A DNA stretch of 64,000 nt from Longimicrobiales bacterium (GCA_958295645.1 OY282361.1:828927-892926); one strand, 5' to 3'. Shown: positions 41,768-52,668, numbered from the stretch's first letter. A program made the numbers and translations. Notes: a model not told the origin generated them from the sequence alone.

Positions 41768-43660
41768 GTGTTCGGCCTCCTCCGCTCGCGCCTCCGCCCC
41801 CGGCTCGCCCGCCCGCGCCCGAGGTCTCTTCGTCCCGCGTTCCGGGCGGCCTTCTTCGCGCCCTTGGCTGGACTCGCGACGGCCTCGCAGGAGCCGCCGC
41901 CGGTTCGGCACGAGGCGGAAGGGATCGCAACCCCGGCCCCGGCCGCGATGAGCGCTCGCTTGGCGGCCCTGCGCCCTAGCCCCGTCGCGGACGCCGCGAT
42001 GAGAGGAGACGCGGAGGCCGTCGCCCGGCTCCTCGCTGCCGGCGCGGATGTCGATGCGCCCCAAGGCGACGGAATGACGGCGCTCCACTGGGCCGCGCGC
42101 AACGACGACCCGTCCTTGGTCCGGGTTCTGCTGGACGCGGGCGCCGACGTGGCCGCGGGCACGCGGATCGGCAGCTACACGCCGCTCCACATGGCCGCCG
42201 AGACCGGCGCCGGCGAGGTCGTGGAAGAGCTCTTGCAGGCGGGGGCGGATCCGGAGGCAGAGGCGGAGGGCGCCGGCGGAGCACGCCCGCTTCACTTGGC
42301 GGCCGCCTCGGGGAACGAACGTGCGGTGACTGCCTTGCTGGCCGCCGGAGCCGCCGTGAACGCCCCGGAGCAAGCGTGGGGGCAGACGCCGCTCATGTTC
42401 GCAGCGTCGGCCGGGCGGACGAAAGCGATTCGGACATTGCTGGAGGCGGGAGCCGACCCCTCGATTCGGACGAGGGTCGTGGACGTGGCCGCGAGGGCCG
42501 TGGCCGACAGGATCGAGCGCGCGCAACGCAACGAGGCGATCAAGCAGGGTCGGCCGTGGGACCTGGAGGCGGCGCGCGCACGGCGCCAACAGCAGGCGCA
42601 GGCCCGGGAGCTGGCCGAGGCCGCCTCGCGCCTGGAAGGCGAGACCCGGATGATCGAAGAGCCGGAGCCCTTGTCCTACGGAGAACTCGTGGGCGGCCAT
42701 GGCGGCTTCACCGCGCTTCTGCACGCCGTTCGCGAAGGGCACGCCGAGGCCGCCGTGGCGCTCCTGGACGGCGGGGCCGGCATCGACCAAGCGAGCGGCG
42801 GAGACGGGACGAGTCCGCTGCTCATGGCCGTCGTCAACGGCCGCTTCGACTTGGCGACATCGCTCCTGGACAGGGGGGCGGATCCCAATCTCGCCAGCCA
42901 CGCCGGCACGACCCCCCTCTTCGCCGCCGTCAACACGTACTGGGCGCCCAAGTCGCGCTATCCCCAACAGCACGCGTACATGCAGCAGGAGCACACGTAT
43001 CTCGAGGTGATGCAGAAGTTGCTGGACGCGGGCGCCGACGCCAACGCCCGCCTGGAGCGGCACCTCTGGTTCGTTTCGTTCAACTTCGACCTGTTGCAGG
43101 TCGATCTCACCGGGGCGACGCCCTTCTGGCGAGCCGCCTACGCCTTGGACGTGGAGGCGATGCGCTTGCTCGTGGCCCACGGCGCCGACCCCGGCATCCC
43201 CACCCGCATGGTTCCCCGCCGCCGGTACGGACGGGACTCCAGAGCGCAGGAGGACCATTCCGGGTTGCCGCCCGTCCCCCTGAACGGCCCGGCCGTCCAT
43301 CCCATCCACGCCGCCTCGGGCGTGGGGTACGGACAGGGCTTCGCCGGCAACGCCCACCGCCACGTGCCGGACGGTTGGATCCCCGCGGTGCGCTACTTGG
43401 TCGAGGAACTCGGCGCCGACGTCGACGCCCGCGACCACGACGGCTACAGTCCGCTTCACCACGCCGCCGCGAGAGGGGACGACGCGCTCATCCTCTACTT
43501 GGTCTCGCAGGGCGCCGACATCACTCACGTGAGCCGGGAGGGCCGCACCACGGCCGACATGGCCAACGGCCCGGTGCAACGCATCCAGCCCTTCCCGGCC
43601 ACCGTCGCGCTTCTCGAGCGGCTGGGCGCGTCCAACAATCACAACTGCGTTTCGTGCTGA
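41768..43660 (+). CDS. Exported ankyrin-repeat protein
   Basis: 630-residue protein with an Arg-rich start, a hydrophobic stretch ([12 protein letters not shown]) that may act as a signal peptide, and at least eight ankyrin repeats. Clear ones begin [77 protein letters not shown] and [18 protein letters not shown]; more lie near 300-440 and 540-600. A helical insert sits at about 235-290. It follows the DUF1552 gene after 16 bases, so the triad is probably one operon. The GTG start at 41768 is tentative. A scaffold role for the two secreted partners is inference. Confidence 0.85.
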   Translation: MFGLLRSRLRPRLARPRPRSLRPAFRAAFFAPLAGLATASQEPPPVRHEAEGIATPAPAAMSARLAALRPSPVADAAMRGDAEAVARLLAAGADVDAPQGDGMTALHWAARNDDPSLVRVLLDAGADVAAGTRIGSYTPLHMAAETGAGEVVEELLQAGADPEAEAEGAGGARPLHLAAASGNERAVTALLAAGAAVNAPEQAWGQTPLMFAASAGRTKAIRTLLEAGADPSIRTRVVDVAARAVADRIERAQRNEAIKQGRPWDLEAARARRQQQAQARELAEAASRLEGETRMIEEPEPLSYGELVGGHGGFTALLHAVREGHAEAAVALLDGGAGIDQASGGDGTSPLLMAVVNGRFDLATSLLDRGADPNLASHAGTTPLFAAVNTYWAPKSRYPQQHAYMQQEHTYLEVMQKLLDAGADANARLERHLWFVSFNFDLLQVDLTGATPFWRAAYALDVEAMRLLVAHGADPGIPTRMVPRRRYGRDSRAQEDHSGLPPVPLNGPAVHPIHAASGVGYGQGFAGNAHRHVPDGWIPAVRYLVEELGADVDARDHDGYSPLHHAAARGDDALILYLVSQGADITHVSREGRTTADMANGPVQRIQPFPATVALLERLGASNNHNCVSC

Positions 43661-43709
43661 TCGCCAACTTCGTGCCGATCGCGAACGGTTTCCTTCCGGC
43701 CACGTCTCG

Positions 43710-45511
<1,802 letters not shown>

Positions 45512-45515
<4 letters not shown>

Positions 45516-46666
45516 CCCGCGAAGCCGCCGCCGCGCCCGCCGAGCGGCCCGCATGTCCCGCGCCTCTCGAGCGGCCTGCCAGTCTCGCGCCCACCGAGCG
45601 GCCCGCATGTCCCGCACCTCCGAAGCGGCCTGTCGGTCCCGCGCCTCCCAAGCGGCTCGGGGTCCTGGGCACGCTCGTTCTGGACACCGTCGACCGCCCG
45701 GGGCACGCGCTGGCGCCCGGACTCTGGGGCGGCATCGCCTATTCGCTCGCCGCCTTCGATCACGTGCTCCCGCCCGGCTGGACGATCGTTCCGCTGGTCA
45801 AGCTGGGCGCGGACTTGGCCGAGCCGGGAAGGCGTTGCCTGCGGACGTTGTCCTGCTCCGCCGACCTGAGCCGGATTCGGGTGATGGGCGAACGCAACAA
45901 CCAAGTCGAGCTGCGCTACTCCTCGTCCGGTCGGCGGACCGAGCGGTTGCACGGGGGAGTGCCCGGGTGGTCGGGAGAGGAGATCGCGCGGCTCCTGCCG
46001 CCGCTGGACGCCCTCTACGTGAACTTCATTTCCGGGATGGAGCTGGACCTGGAGGCGGCGCGCCGCCTGCGCCGAGTTGCCGCGGGCCCCGTCTACGCCG
46101 ACCTCCATTCGCTCTTCCTGGGCGTCGAAAGCGACGGCCGTCGTTCGCCCCGAGCGCTGCCCGAGGCCGCGGACTTCGCGGCCTGCTTCGACTTCGTGCA
46201 GATGAACGAGGACGAATTCGCGCTGTTCCAGTCCAGTTCCGGCTCCGGCGTGTCGGCTGCGGCGCACGCCATGCGGGGCCGCGCCAAGTTGCTTGCGGTC
46301 ACGCGAGGCCCGGGCGGCGCGGATCTTGTCCAGGCGCCGGATGGGATAGCGACGCCCGAGACGACCCGCGTCCCGCCCGCACGGAGTTGCCAGGACGGCG
46401 ACCCCACCGGATGCGGAGACGCCTGGGGAGCCGCCTTCTTCGCCCGGCTGCTCGACGGCGCGCCGCCGTCCCACGCGGCCGCCGATGCCAACGCCGTGGC
46501 CGCCGCCAACCTGGATTGCAGCGGCGCCCTCGCATTCCGCGCCGCATTGGCTCGTCGTCGGCCGGGGGCCACCCGTCCGCCGCGTCTCGACGCCTCCGCC
46601 GCTTGGGTCGCCGACGGCCCGCCACCCGCCGCCGAGCCGGCTCCGCCACGGGAAGTCCGCCCGTGA
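45512..46666 (+). CDS. PfkB-family carbohydrate kinase with Pro-rich repeat N-terminus
   Basis: 384-residue ribokinase-type enzyme. After a 45-residue Pro/Arg/Ala repeat, the fold begins [16 protein letters not shown]. Substrate-side segments include [13 protein letters not shown] and [13 protein letters not shown], with [13 protein letters not shown] as in ribokinases. The catalytic C-terminal motif is [15 protein letters not shown] near residue 296, where family members usually have GAGDAF; the base Asp is kept. The substrate is unknown. It overlaps lepA (GTGA) and the next gene (GTGA). Its place in front of a HATPase/STAS pair is unusual and suggests a regulatory or metabolite-linked role. 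Confidence 0.85.
45539..45661 (+). repeat. 27-base tandem repeat, about 4.5 units
   Basis: Units at 45539, 45566, 45593 and 45620 plus a partial at 45647 encode nine residues each: [41 protein letters not shown]. Units 1 and 3 are nearly identical, so a two-unit block has been copied. Confidence 0.85.
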
Positions 46667-47544
46667 GAGTGCTCGACGTTCCCGCGTCGCTCGACTACCG
46701 CAACGTCGAGTCGCTGTACCAAGCGCTGGCGGACGCGGCGGCCGACCCGGTTCTCTTCGACGCGCGCCGCCTCCGTTGGGTGGACCCGAACGGAATGACG
46801 GCGCTGCTCGCCGCCGGAACCACGTCGGCCCGCCGCAGCGGGACGCAACCTCGCATCTCGCTTCCCGAGGACGCGGAGGTGACCAGCTACCTGAGCCGCA
46901 TGGGCTTCATGCGCGAGGCCGCGGTCGTGTTCGCCGGCGTTCCGCGCGTCCCGGCCCGGCCTGCCTCCCGCGCCTCCGACGTGTTGCTGGAGGTGACGCC
47001 GGTCGCCACCAACACCGACGTGCACGCTGTGGTGGATCGCGTCCAGCGCCGCGCCGGCGCCATCTTGCTGTCGCTGCGGTATCCTGCGGCCGCCGTGGTC
47101 AAGTTCTCCGTCATTCTGTCCGAGGTCTGCCAGAACATCACCGAGCACGCCGACGGCCGGGGGTGGGTGGCGGCCCAGTCCTACAACTGGACCAAGCGCT
47201 TGGGCAGGCGCGTCGTGGTCATCGCGGTCTCCGACGTGGGAAGGGGATTTCGGGCGTCGTTGGCGGACGGCCACGCGGCTCGTTTCGGGGACATGTGGGG
47301 GGATGCCAAGGCGCTGGAGGCCGCGTTCCTGCATGGATTCACGCGCTTTCCGGACACCGGGCGAGGACAGGGCTTGCAGCAGATCCGAAAGCAGGTCCGG
47401 CGATGGAACGGCCTCGTCTCGATACGCAGCGGAACCGCGCAGATCGCCGACGCGCCCGAGTGGACGGAATCACCGCCGATGAGGGACGGCCTTGCTGCGT
47501 TTCCGGGCGCCCAGATCAACATCATGCTACCCGAGCGCGGATGA
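46663..47544 (+). CDS. STAS-like + HATPase (anti-sigma-kinase-like) protein
   Basis: 293-residue cytoplasmic protein. The first ~100 residues look like a STAS fold (PVLFDARRLRWVDPNGMTALLAAG). The rest is a GHKL ATPase: N-box LSEVCQNITEHA near residue 150, G1 SDVGRGF near 190, G2 GRGQGLQQIRKQV near 235. There is no His-phosphorylation domain and no membrane segment, so it resembles RsbW-type serine kinases rather than sensor kinases. GTG 46663 overlaps the PfkB stop (GTGA), and its own stop overlaps the next gene (ATGA). A phosphorylation target in the following STAS-like protein is a natural hypothesis. Confidence 0.82.
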   Translation: MRVLDVPASLDYRNVESLYQALADAAADPVLFDARRLRWVDPNGMTALLAAGTTSARRSGTQPRISLPEDAEVTSYLSRMGFMREAAVVFAGVPRVPARPASRASDVLLEVTPVATNTDVHAVVDRVQRRAGAILLSLRYPAAAVVKFSVILSEVCQNITEHADGRGWVAAQSYNWTKRLGRRVVVIAVSDVGRGFRASLADGHAARFGDMWGDAKALEAAFLHGFTRFPDTGRGQGLQQIRKQVRRWNGLVSIRSGTAQIADAPEWTESPPMRDGLAAFPGAQINIMLPERG

Positions 47545-48119
47545 CTGACCCCGTCCGCCGGATCCACATCGACCTCGGCGAAATAGCGCGCGAAGCGGCG
47601 ACCCCGGTCGGCGCCAATCTGGTGACTCGCCCCACCGGCCGCGCGGTTCGAGGCGCCATCGAGACGAGGCTGGCCGGAGTCCGTCGGCCGGCAGTGACCG
47701 TGGTCGACTTCAGTCGAGTCAGCGTCCTGGACTTCAGCTGCGCCGACGAAGTGGTCGCCAAGCTCCTGCTCCGGCATCTCGATCCCGAAGCCCCGCGCGG
47801 CTCCTACTTCCTCTTTCGCGTGCTGGACGACGTGCGCGCCCATTCCATATCGGAGGTTCTGGACCGACATCGCCTAGCCGCCGTATGCGACGTCTGCGGC
47901 AACCGCTTCCGCCTCTTGGGCACCGTCTCCTCCGACGAACAGGCCGCGTGGGCCGCCGTCGAATCGCGCGGCCGACTTGCGCCCGGCGACGCGGCGGCGC
48001 TACTGGGTCGGCGCGGAGAGGAGGCGGTGCTGTCCCTCGCCCGGCGCCGGCTGGTCTACTGCGGTCCCGGCGGCGAGACCACTGCGCTAAGCACTCTGAT
48101 TCGCGACCGATCGCGGTAG
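47541..48119 (+). CDS. STAS-like (DUF4325-type) protein with winged-helix-like end
   Basis: 192-residue protein. Residues about 45-105 contain VTVVDFSRVSVLDFSCADEVVAKLL, the strand-loop-helix of STAS or DUF4325 proteins; the Ser in DFSCAD stands where RsbV-type antagonists are phosphorylated. A CDVCGNRF pair of cysteines follows near 116. The last 60 residues (WAAVESRGRLAPGDAAALLG..EAVLSLARRRLVYC) look like a winged helix. So it could be both kinase target and DNA- or RNA-binding effector. It is the last gene of the lepA unit, four bases before the end of a converging gene. Function is unproven. Confidence 0.75.
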   Translation: MTDPVRRIHIDLGEIAREAATPVGANLVTRPTGRAVRGAIETRLAGVRRPAVTVVDFSRVSVLDFSCADEVVAKLLLRHLDPEAPRGSYFLFRVLDDVRAHSISEVLDRHRLAAVCDVCGNRFRLLGTVSSDEQAAWAAVESRGRLAPGDAAALLGRRGEEAVLSLARRRLVYCGPGGETTALSTLIRDRSR

Positions 48120-48121
48120 AG

Positions 48122-48133
48122 CGCTAGCTAGCG
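48122..48133. repeat. 12-base perfect palindrome between convergent genes
   Basis: CGCTAGCTAGCG is self-complementary. It separates the STAS-like gene stop from the stop of the small AAA partner, which it includes. Possibly a short bidirectional hairpin; no U-run is present. Confidence 0.4.
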
Positions 48134-48285
48134 GCCTCGGGTCGGCGTTCGCCGCTCCTGTACAGATTCGTCAGACTCTCGAAGAACTGTCGAAAGCTCG
48201 GCGAGCGACTGTCTTGCGGTTCCACAAGTGCGCCCATGCGACGCGCTCCCTTCTCTTCGAGCAAGAAGACGATGCGACTCGTCAC
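48124..48285 (-). CDS. Small partner protein (53 aa) of the AAA ATPase
   Basis: A 53-residue frame starting GTG 48285 and overlapping the TGA of the AAA ATPase gene by four bases (GTGA). The product begins MTSRIVFLLEEKGARRMGAL and continues with SPSFRQFFESLTNLY; it is soluble, with no known domain. An upstream GTG at 48318 inside the ATPase gene would add eleven residues. The coupling overlap and protein-like composition argue for a real gene; a competing frame at 48128-48328 has an Arg/His-rich, unlikely product. It may be complete or the stump of a longer lost partner. Confidence 0.5.
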   Translation of the reverse strand: MTSRIVFLLEEKGARRMGALVEPQDSRSPSFRQFFESLTNLYRSGERRPEAAS

Positions 48286-49601
48286 GGTGCCGTCTTGCCC
48301 AGAAATCCCTGCTTCCACAATGCTCCAAGCGAATCTCCTTCCCTCAACAACTTCACAAGCAATTCGTGCTTGGAAGCACGATACGCCGTAGAAAAACCAT
48401 CCTCCTTGACCAGCCAGAACACTTCGTCAAGCTTGACGCCGTTGACGAAGTCGGGCGAATGCGTGGACGCGAACACTTGGCCGCCCCGCCTAGCATAGTT
48501 GCGAAACTCCTCGGACAGCTCGTGCAGCAAATCGGGATACAACTGGTTCTCTGGTTCTTCGATCGCCAACAAGGGGTGCGGCTTGGGATCGTTGAGCAAT
48601 ATCAGATATGCGAACATCTTAATGGTTCCGTCCGAGACGTAACGCGCAATGAAGGGGTCTTGAAACGTGCCGTCACGAAACTGCAGCACCAAACGTCCGT
48701 CGTCGGTCGACTTTGCCTTCACATCTCGAATGCCGGGAACGCGATCTCGCATGGACTTAAGAACTAGATCGAAGCGGTCCGAATGCTGTTCATAAAGATA
48801 TTGGGCCACTTGGGCCACGTTGTCTCCACGGGTCGAAAGGTGCTCAGCGAAACCGGCTTCGGCGCTTGGGCGCGCTTCCGAGATGTGGAAATCCGAAATA
48901 TGCCAATTCTCGATCAAACTCCTAAACTCCGCCACGACGCGAAACTTCTCGAACTGGCCCAACCCTTTGATCGCCAAGACGTCCGGGCTCTCGAGCTTGT
49001 ACTCCTCCCGTTGCTCTTTGGCATCGGCTTGGCCGTACGCGGCCTCATTGGTAATTGCATTCCCGGATCCCCGGCTGAAGTCCAAGAAATGCCATGGCTT
49101 GCCGTACTGGCCGCGCCTATAGCGGAGAAGCTCTCGTTCGACGACCGGCCGAGTTGTCGCGCCGTCGAGCCCGACGCGAAGCATGTACGTCGCCAAGCGT
49201 CCGCCGCTCTCGCGAAACTTGATGGTGATCTCGATGGGGCCATTGTGGCCACGGCTGACGAGGCTACGAAAGCCGCCCCGCTTGGCCACGGCCGACGCGA
49301 CGTTTTGGGTCAGTGCGTCCTTGAGGAAGGAGAACACGTCGAACAACGTGCTCTTTCCGGCGCCGTTCGCCCCGACAACGACAACAAGCGGACGGAGGTC
49401 GGACAGGGTGACCCTCTTGAACAGGCGGTAGTTCTTGATGTCGATTTGTTCGATCTGCGTCTCGCGTTCTCCCCCGGCATGCCGGAACCTGGACGCCTCA
49501 ACGATAGCCCTGCGGGAGAGGCTTCGACCAGAGCCGCCGACCTGACCCCCGCGCGGTCCGGGGGGCGCCAAGCGCCAAGACCGCGTCGAGACGTAGGGCA
49601 T
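48282..49601 (-). CDS. AAA family ATPase (RecF/OLD-like, COG4637 type), lower-GC
   Basis: SMC/RecF-like ATPase. Recognisable from about 49460: QIEQIDIKNYRLFKRVTL, Walker A GANGAGKST, then YVSDGTIKMFAYLILL (signature), Walker B LLAIEEPENQLYPDL, and the His switch FASTHSPDFV, ending LGALWKQGFLGK. Such ATPases often act in phage-defence pairs. The first in-frame ATG is far upstream at 49601 and adds about 47 Arg/Pro-rich residues. A better position is ACG at 49460, eight bases after GGGGGAG, which looks like a mutated ATG. Hand count of 48601-48660 gives 29 G+C of 60, against 45 of 60 at 47641-47700, so this gene is probably acquired. Confidence 0.85.
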   Translation of the reverse strand: MPYVSTRSWRLAPPGPRGGQVGGSGRSLSRRAIVEASRFRHAGGERETQIEQIDIKNYRLFKRVTLSDLRPLVVVVGANGAGKSTLFDVFSFLKDALTQNVASAVAKRGGFRSLVSRGHNGPIEITIKFRESGGRLATYMLRVGLDGATTRPVVERELLRYRRGQYGKPWHFLDFSRGSGNAITNEAAYGQADAKEQREEYKLESPDVLAIKGLGQFEKFRVVAEFRSLIENWHISDFHISEARPSAEAGFAEHLSTRGDNVAQVAQYLYEQHSDRFDLVLKSMRDRVPGIRDVKAKSTDDGRLVLQFRDGTFQDPFIARYVSDGTIKMFAYLILLNDPKPHPLLAIEEPENQLYPDLLHELSEEFRNYARRGGQVFASTHSPDFVNGVKLDEVFWLVKEDGFSTAYRASKHELLVKLLREGDSLGALWKQGFLGKTAP

Positions 49602-49699
49602 GTCGGTGGAACGGGTCGAGCGCGGTCGAGGACCGGGTGGGCTCCAGAGCGGCCTGGGTAGATTACGGGCGGGCGGCAATCACGCAACCGGAGGCGGCG

Positions 49700-50896
49700 A
49701 TGGCGAGGCAGGAAGGGCAGGAGACGGAGACGGGCGGGAAGCGGCTCGGCCCGGCGACTGTGGCGATACATGCGGGTCCGGCGGAGCGCAGGCCGGGTGC
49801 GCCGGTGGTGGCGCCTCTCGTGCGGAGTTCCACCTTTCATTGGTCCTCCCCGGCCGACGGCGGCGAGTTGCTCTACACGCGCTACGGCAACAACCCCAGC
49901 CAAGCTTCCCTGGGGGCAAAGCTCGCCGCGTTGGAGGGCGCCGAGGCCGCGTTGGCGCTGGCGAGCGGCATGGCCGCCATCTCCATGACGCTGCTGGCCG
50001 CGACGGAGGCGGGGGACCACATCGTGTCGAGCCGCTACATCTACGGCGCGACTCACACCTTGCTCGCCCACGAACTTCCGCGGCGCGGCGTGACGACCAC
50101 GTTCGTGGACCCGATCGATCCCGCCTCTTGGGACGCCGCCGTCACCGACCGCACGAAGGTCGTCTACGTCGAGCTGCCCACGAATCCCGCCTTGCGAGTC
50201 TTCGACGTCGAGCCCGCCCGCCGCGCCGCCGACCGGGCTGGGGCGATCTTGGCCGCCGACGTCACGTTCGCCACGCCCGTCAACTTCCGCGCCGCCGAGC
50301 ACGGCGTGGATGCGGTTCTCCATTCGGCGACGAAGTACTTGGGCGGCCACTCCGACCTGATCGCGGGCACGGTCGCCGGCAGCCGCGACCTCGTCGCGGG
50401 CGTGGCCAAGATGATGAAGCTGTACGGCCCGTCCATCGACCCCGAGGCGGCTTGGTTGCTCGACCGGGGGTTGCGAACCCTGCCTGCGCGAATGGAGCGC
50501 CACAACCGCTCGGCCCATGAACTCGCGCAGTGGCTGGCGGAGGCGGAGGGCGTACGGGCCGCCATTCATCCCGGGTTGCCGTCGCATCCCGACCATGCGG
50601 TCGCGCGCCGATTGCTGACGGGTTGCGGCGGCATGGTCTCCGTGATCCTGGAAGGCGGAGGGCGTGCGGCGGACAAGTTCTGCTCCGGCCTGGAGCTCGC
50701 GGCTCCGGCGCCGTCGCTGGGCGGCGTCGAGACGCTCGTGTCGCAACCGCGCTACACGTCCCACGCCGGCCTGACTCTCGCCGAACGCGAGGCCGCGGGC
50801 ATCCCCGACGGCTTCGTGCGCATTTCCGTCGGCCTGGAAGACGTGGAGGACTTGAAGGCGGACTTTGCCCGGGCGCTTTCCTTGGCGGGGGACTGA
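49700..50896 (+). CDS. PLP-dependent Cys/Met-metabolism enzyme (gamma-synthase/lyase)
   Basis: 398-residue member of the cystathionine gamma-synthase / methionine gamma-lyase fold. It has the aromatic PLP loop YTRYGNNPSQASLGAKLA, the SGMAAISMTLLA segment, YVELPTNPALRVFD, ADVTFATPVNFR, and the PLP-binding lysine in HSATKYLGGHSD near residue 212. The C-terminal part has MVSVILEGG and SLGGVETLVSQP. Which reaction it performs (synthase, beta-lyase or gamma-lyase) cannot be told from these motifs. ATG 49700 has GGAGG directly upstream and is preferred over an in-frame start at 49637. Confidence 0.9.
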   Translation: MARQEGQETETGGKRLGPATVAIHAGPAERRPGAPVVAPLVRSSTFHWSSPADGGELLYTRYGNNPSQASLGAKLAALEGAEAALALASGMAAISMTLLAATEAGDHIVSSRYIYGATHTLLAHELPRRGVTTTFVDPIDPASWDAAVTDRTKVVYVELPTNPALRVFDVEPARRAADRAGAILAADVTFATPVNFRAAEHGVDAVLHSATKYLGGHSDLIAGTVAGSRDLVAGVAKMMKLYGPSIDPEAAWLLDRGLRTLPARMERHNRSAHELAQWLAEAEGVRAAIHPGLPSHPDHAVARRLLTGCGGMVSVILEGGGRAADKFCSGLELAAPAPSLGGVETLVSQPRYTSHAGLTLAEREAAGIPDGFVRISVGLEDVEDLKADFARALSLAGD

Positions 50897-50942
50897 TCGA
50901 GCGCCAGCCTTCCGAGGCCGCGCTGGGCGGCTCGCCGAAAGT

Positions 50943-52625
50943 CTATTCCTCCGCCATGAACGGATAGCGGAAGTCTCGGGGCGGATTCAGGTTTTCCTTG
51001 AGCGTGCGCGGCGTGAGCCACTTGAGCACGCTCAGGATCGAGCCCGCCTTGTCGTTGGTGCCCGACGCCCGTCCGCCGCCGAAAGGCTGTTGTCCCACGA
51101 CCGCCCCCGTCGGCTTGTCGTTGACGTAGAAGTTGCCCGCCGCATACCGCAGCGTCGCCATGGCCTCTTGAACGGCGCTCCGGTCGCGGGCGAAGACCGC
51201 GCCCGTCAAGCCGTACGGCGACGTGGAGTCCGCCAAGGCGAGCGTCTCGCTCCACTTGCCGTCGGGGTAGGCGTGGACGGTCACGACCGGCCCGAAGATC
51301 TCGTCGCACATGGACTCGCAACCAGGGTCGTCGGCTTCGACGATGGTCGGGCGAATGAAGAAGCCCTCCTTGCCCGTACACGTGCACGCCGGGGCGTCGG
51401 TCCGATCCGCGGCACGGCTTCCCGAACACGTGCACGTGCCCCCGGCGACGACTCTGGCCCCGTCTCCCGCCTCGGCCCGAGCGACGTAGCCGCGAATCTT
51501 GTCGAACGCTCCCCTGTCGATGACCGCGTTGACGAAGTTGCGAAAGTCGGCCGGATCGCCCATGGCGAGCCCTTCGGTCTCCGCAACGAGCGAATCCTTC
51601 AGGCGGCGCCACAACGACTTGGGCACGTAGACGCGCGAGGCGGCCGAGCACTTCTGCCCCTGGTACTCGAACGCTCCACGCACGATCGCCGTCCGCAGCG
51701 CGTCCAAGCCGGCGGACTCGTGCGCGACGATGAAGTTCTTGCCGCCGGTCTCGCCCACGAGCCGGGGGTAGGATCGGTATCGCGCGATGTTTCTGCCCAC
51801 CGTCGTCCACAGAGATCGGAAGACCTCGGTCGAACCCGTGAAGGCAAGCCCGCCGAACTCGGGATGCCCCAAGGCCGCATCGGTGATCTCGCGCGGGTCG
51901 CCCGGCACGAAGTCGATCACGCCCGGAGGCAGTCCGGCTTCCTCCAGCAGCTTGTAGGTGTGGTACCCGGACAGGACGGCGTGCTTGGAGGGCTTCCACA
52001 GGACTCCGCAACCCGCCAAGGCGGGCATCCCCGCCAAGTTGGCGCCGATCGCGGTGAAGTTGAACGGACTGACCGCGTACACGAATCCCTCGAGCGGCCG
52101 GTGGTCGGTGCGGTTCCACACGCCGTCGCTCGAATGCGGCTGCTGCTCGAGGACCTCCTCCAGGAAGGCCGCGCCGTAGCGGTAGAAGTCGACGGTCTCG
52201 CAGGCCGCGTCGATTTCGCTCTGAAAGGCGTTCTTGCTCTGGCCCAGCATCGTGGCCGCGTTCAGCCTGGACCGCCACGACGACGACAGCATCTCCGCCG
52301 CCCGAAGAAAGACCGCGACCCGATCCTCCCAAGGCCACGAAGCCCATTCGCGCCGGGCCTCCCGGCTTCCCTCGACGGCTCGGCGCGCCTCTTCGGTCCC
52401 TGCGCAGTGCCAGACGCCGAGGCGAAGCGACAGATCGTGCGGCGCGCAGACGGGCTGGATGTTGCCGGAGCGAACTTCCTGGCCTCCGATGATCGCCGGA
52501 ATGTCCACTTCCTCGCCGGACATGCGCTCCAGCTCGGCCTTGAGTTCCGCCCGTTCCGGGCTTCCCGGCGCGTAGTCGAAGACGGGTTCGTTGAAGGGTT
52601 CGGGGACGCGGAAGTTTCCTGCCAT
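50943..52625 (-). CDS. pruA: L-glutamate gamma-semialdehyde dehydrogenase (P5C dehydrogenase)
   Basis: Oxidises the proline-breakdown product P5C/glutamate semialdehyde to glutamate with NAD. About 560 residues, the length of the group without proline dehydrogenase domain. It starts FRVPEPFNEPVFDYAPGSPER and contains SPFNFTAIGANL, KPSKHAV, FTGSTEVF, catalytic Glu in LVGETGGKN and the nucleophile in GQKCSAASR near residue 323, plus YVNDKPTGAVVGQQPFGG. ATG 52625 follows GGAGAAAG at a good distance; TTG 52643 is an alternative. An unusual Cys-rich insert (CTCSG ... CTCTG) lies near residue 405 and is flanked by direct repeats. Confidence 0.94.
   Translation of the reverse strand: MAGNFRVPEPFNEPVFDYAPGSPERAELKAELERMSGEEVDIPAIIGGQEVRSGNIQPVCAPHDLSLRLGVWHCAGTEEARRAVEGSREARREWASWPWEDRVAVFLRAAEMLSSSWRSRLNAATMLGQSKNAFQSEIDAACETVDFYRYGAAFLEEVLEQQPHSSDGVWNRTDHRPLEGFVYAVSPFNFTAIGANLAGMPALAGCGVLWKPSKHAVLSGYHTYKLLEEAGLPPGVIDFVPGDPREITDAALGHPEFGGLAFTGSTEVFRSLWTTVGRNIARYRSYPRLVGETGGKNFIVAHESAGLDALRTAIVRGAFEYQGQKCSAASRVYVPKSLWRRLKDSLVAETEGLAMGDPADFRNFVNAVIDRGAFDKIRGYVARAEAGDGARVVAGGTCTCSGSRAADRTDAPACTCTGKEGFFIRPTIVEADDPGCESMCDEIFGPVVTVHAYPDGKWSETLALADSTSPYGLTGAVFARDRSAVQEAMATLRYAAGNFYVNDKPTGAVVGQQPFGGGRASGTNDKAGSILSVLKWLTPRTLKENLNPPRDFRYPFMAEE
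51371..51436 (-). repeat. 18-base direct repeat, period 48, inside pruA
   Basis: 51371-51388 and 51419-51436 agree at 16 of 18 bases and share CACGTGCACG. Their spacing of 48 bases equals 16 codons, so an in-frame 16-residue insertion with two CTC(S/T)G patches results. Confidence 0.75.
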
Positions 52626-52668
52626 CGCGGCTTTCTCCGGCAAAAGGCGGTTTCGGGTTAGGGGCGCA

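Noticed and set aside
48128-48328. Alternative 66-codon minus-strand frame behind the AAA ATPase
   Set aside because: His/Arg-rich product without structure; the overlapping frame ending at 48124 has a GTGA coupling start and a more protein-like sequence.
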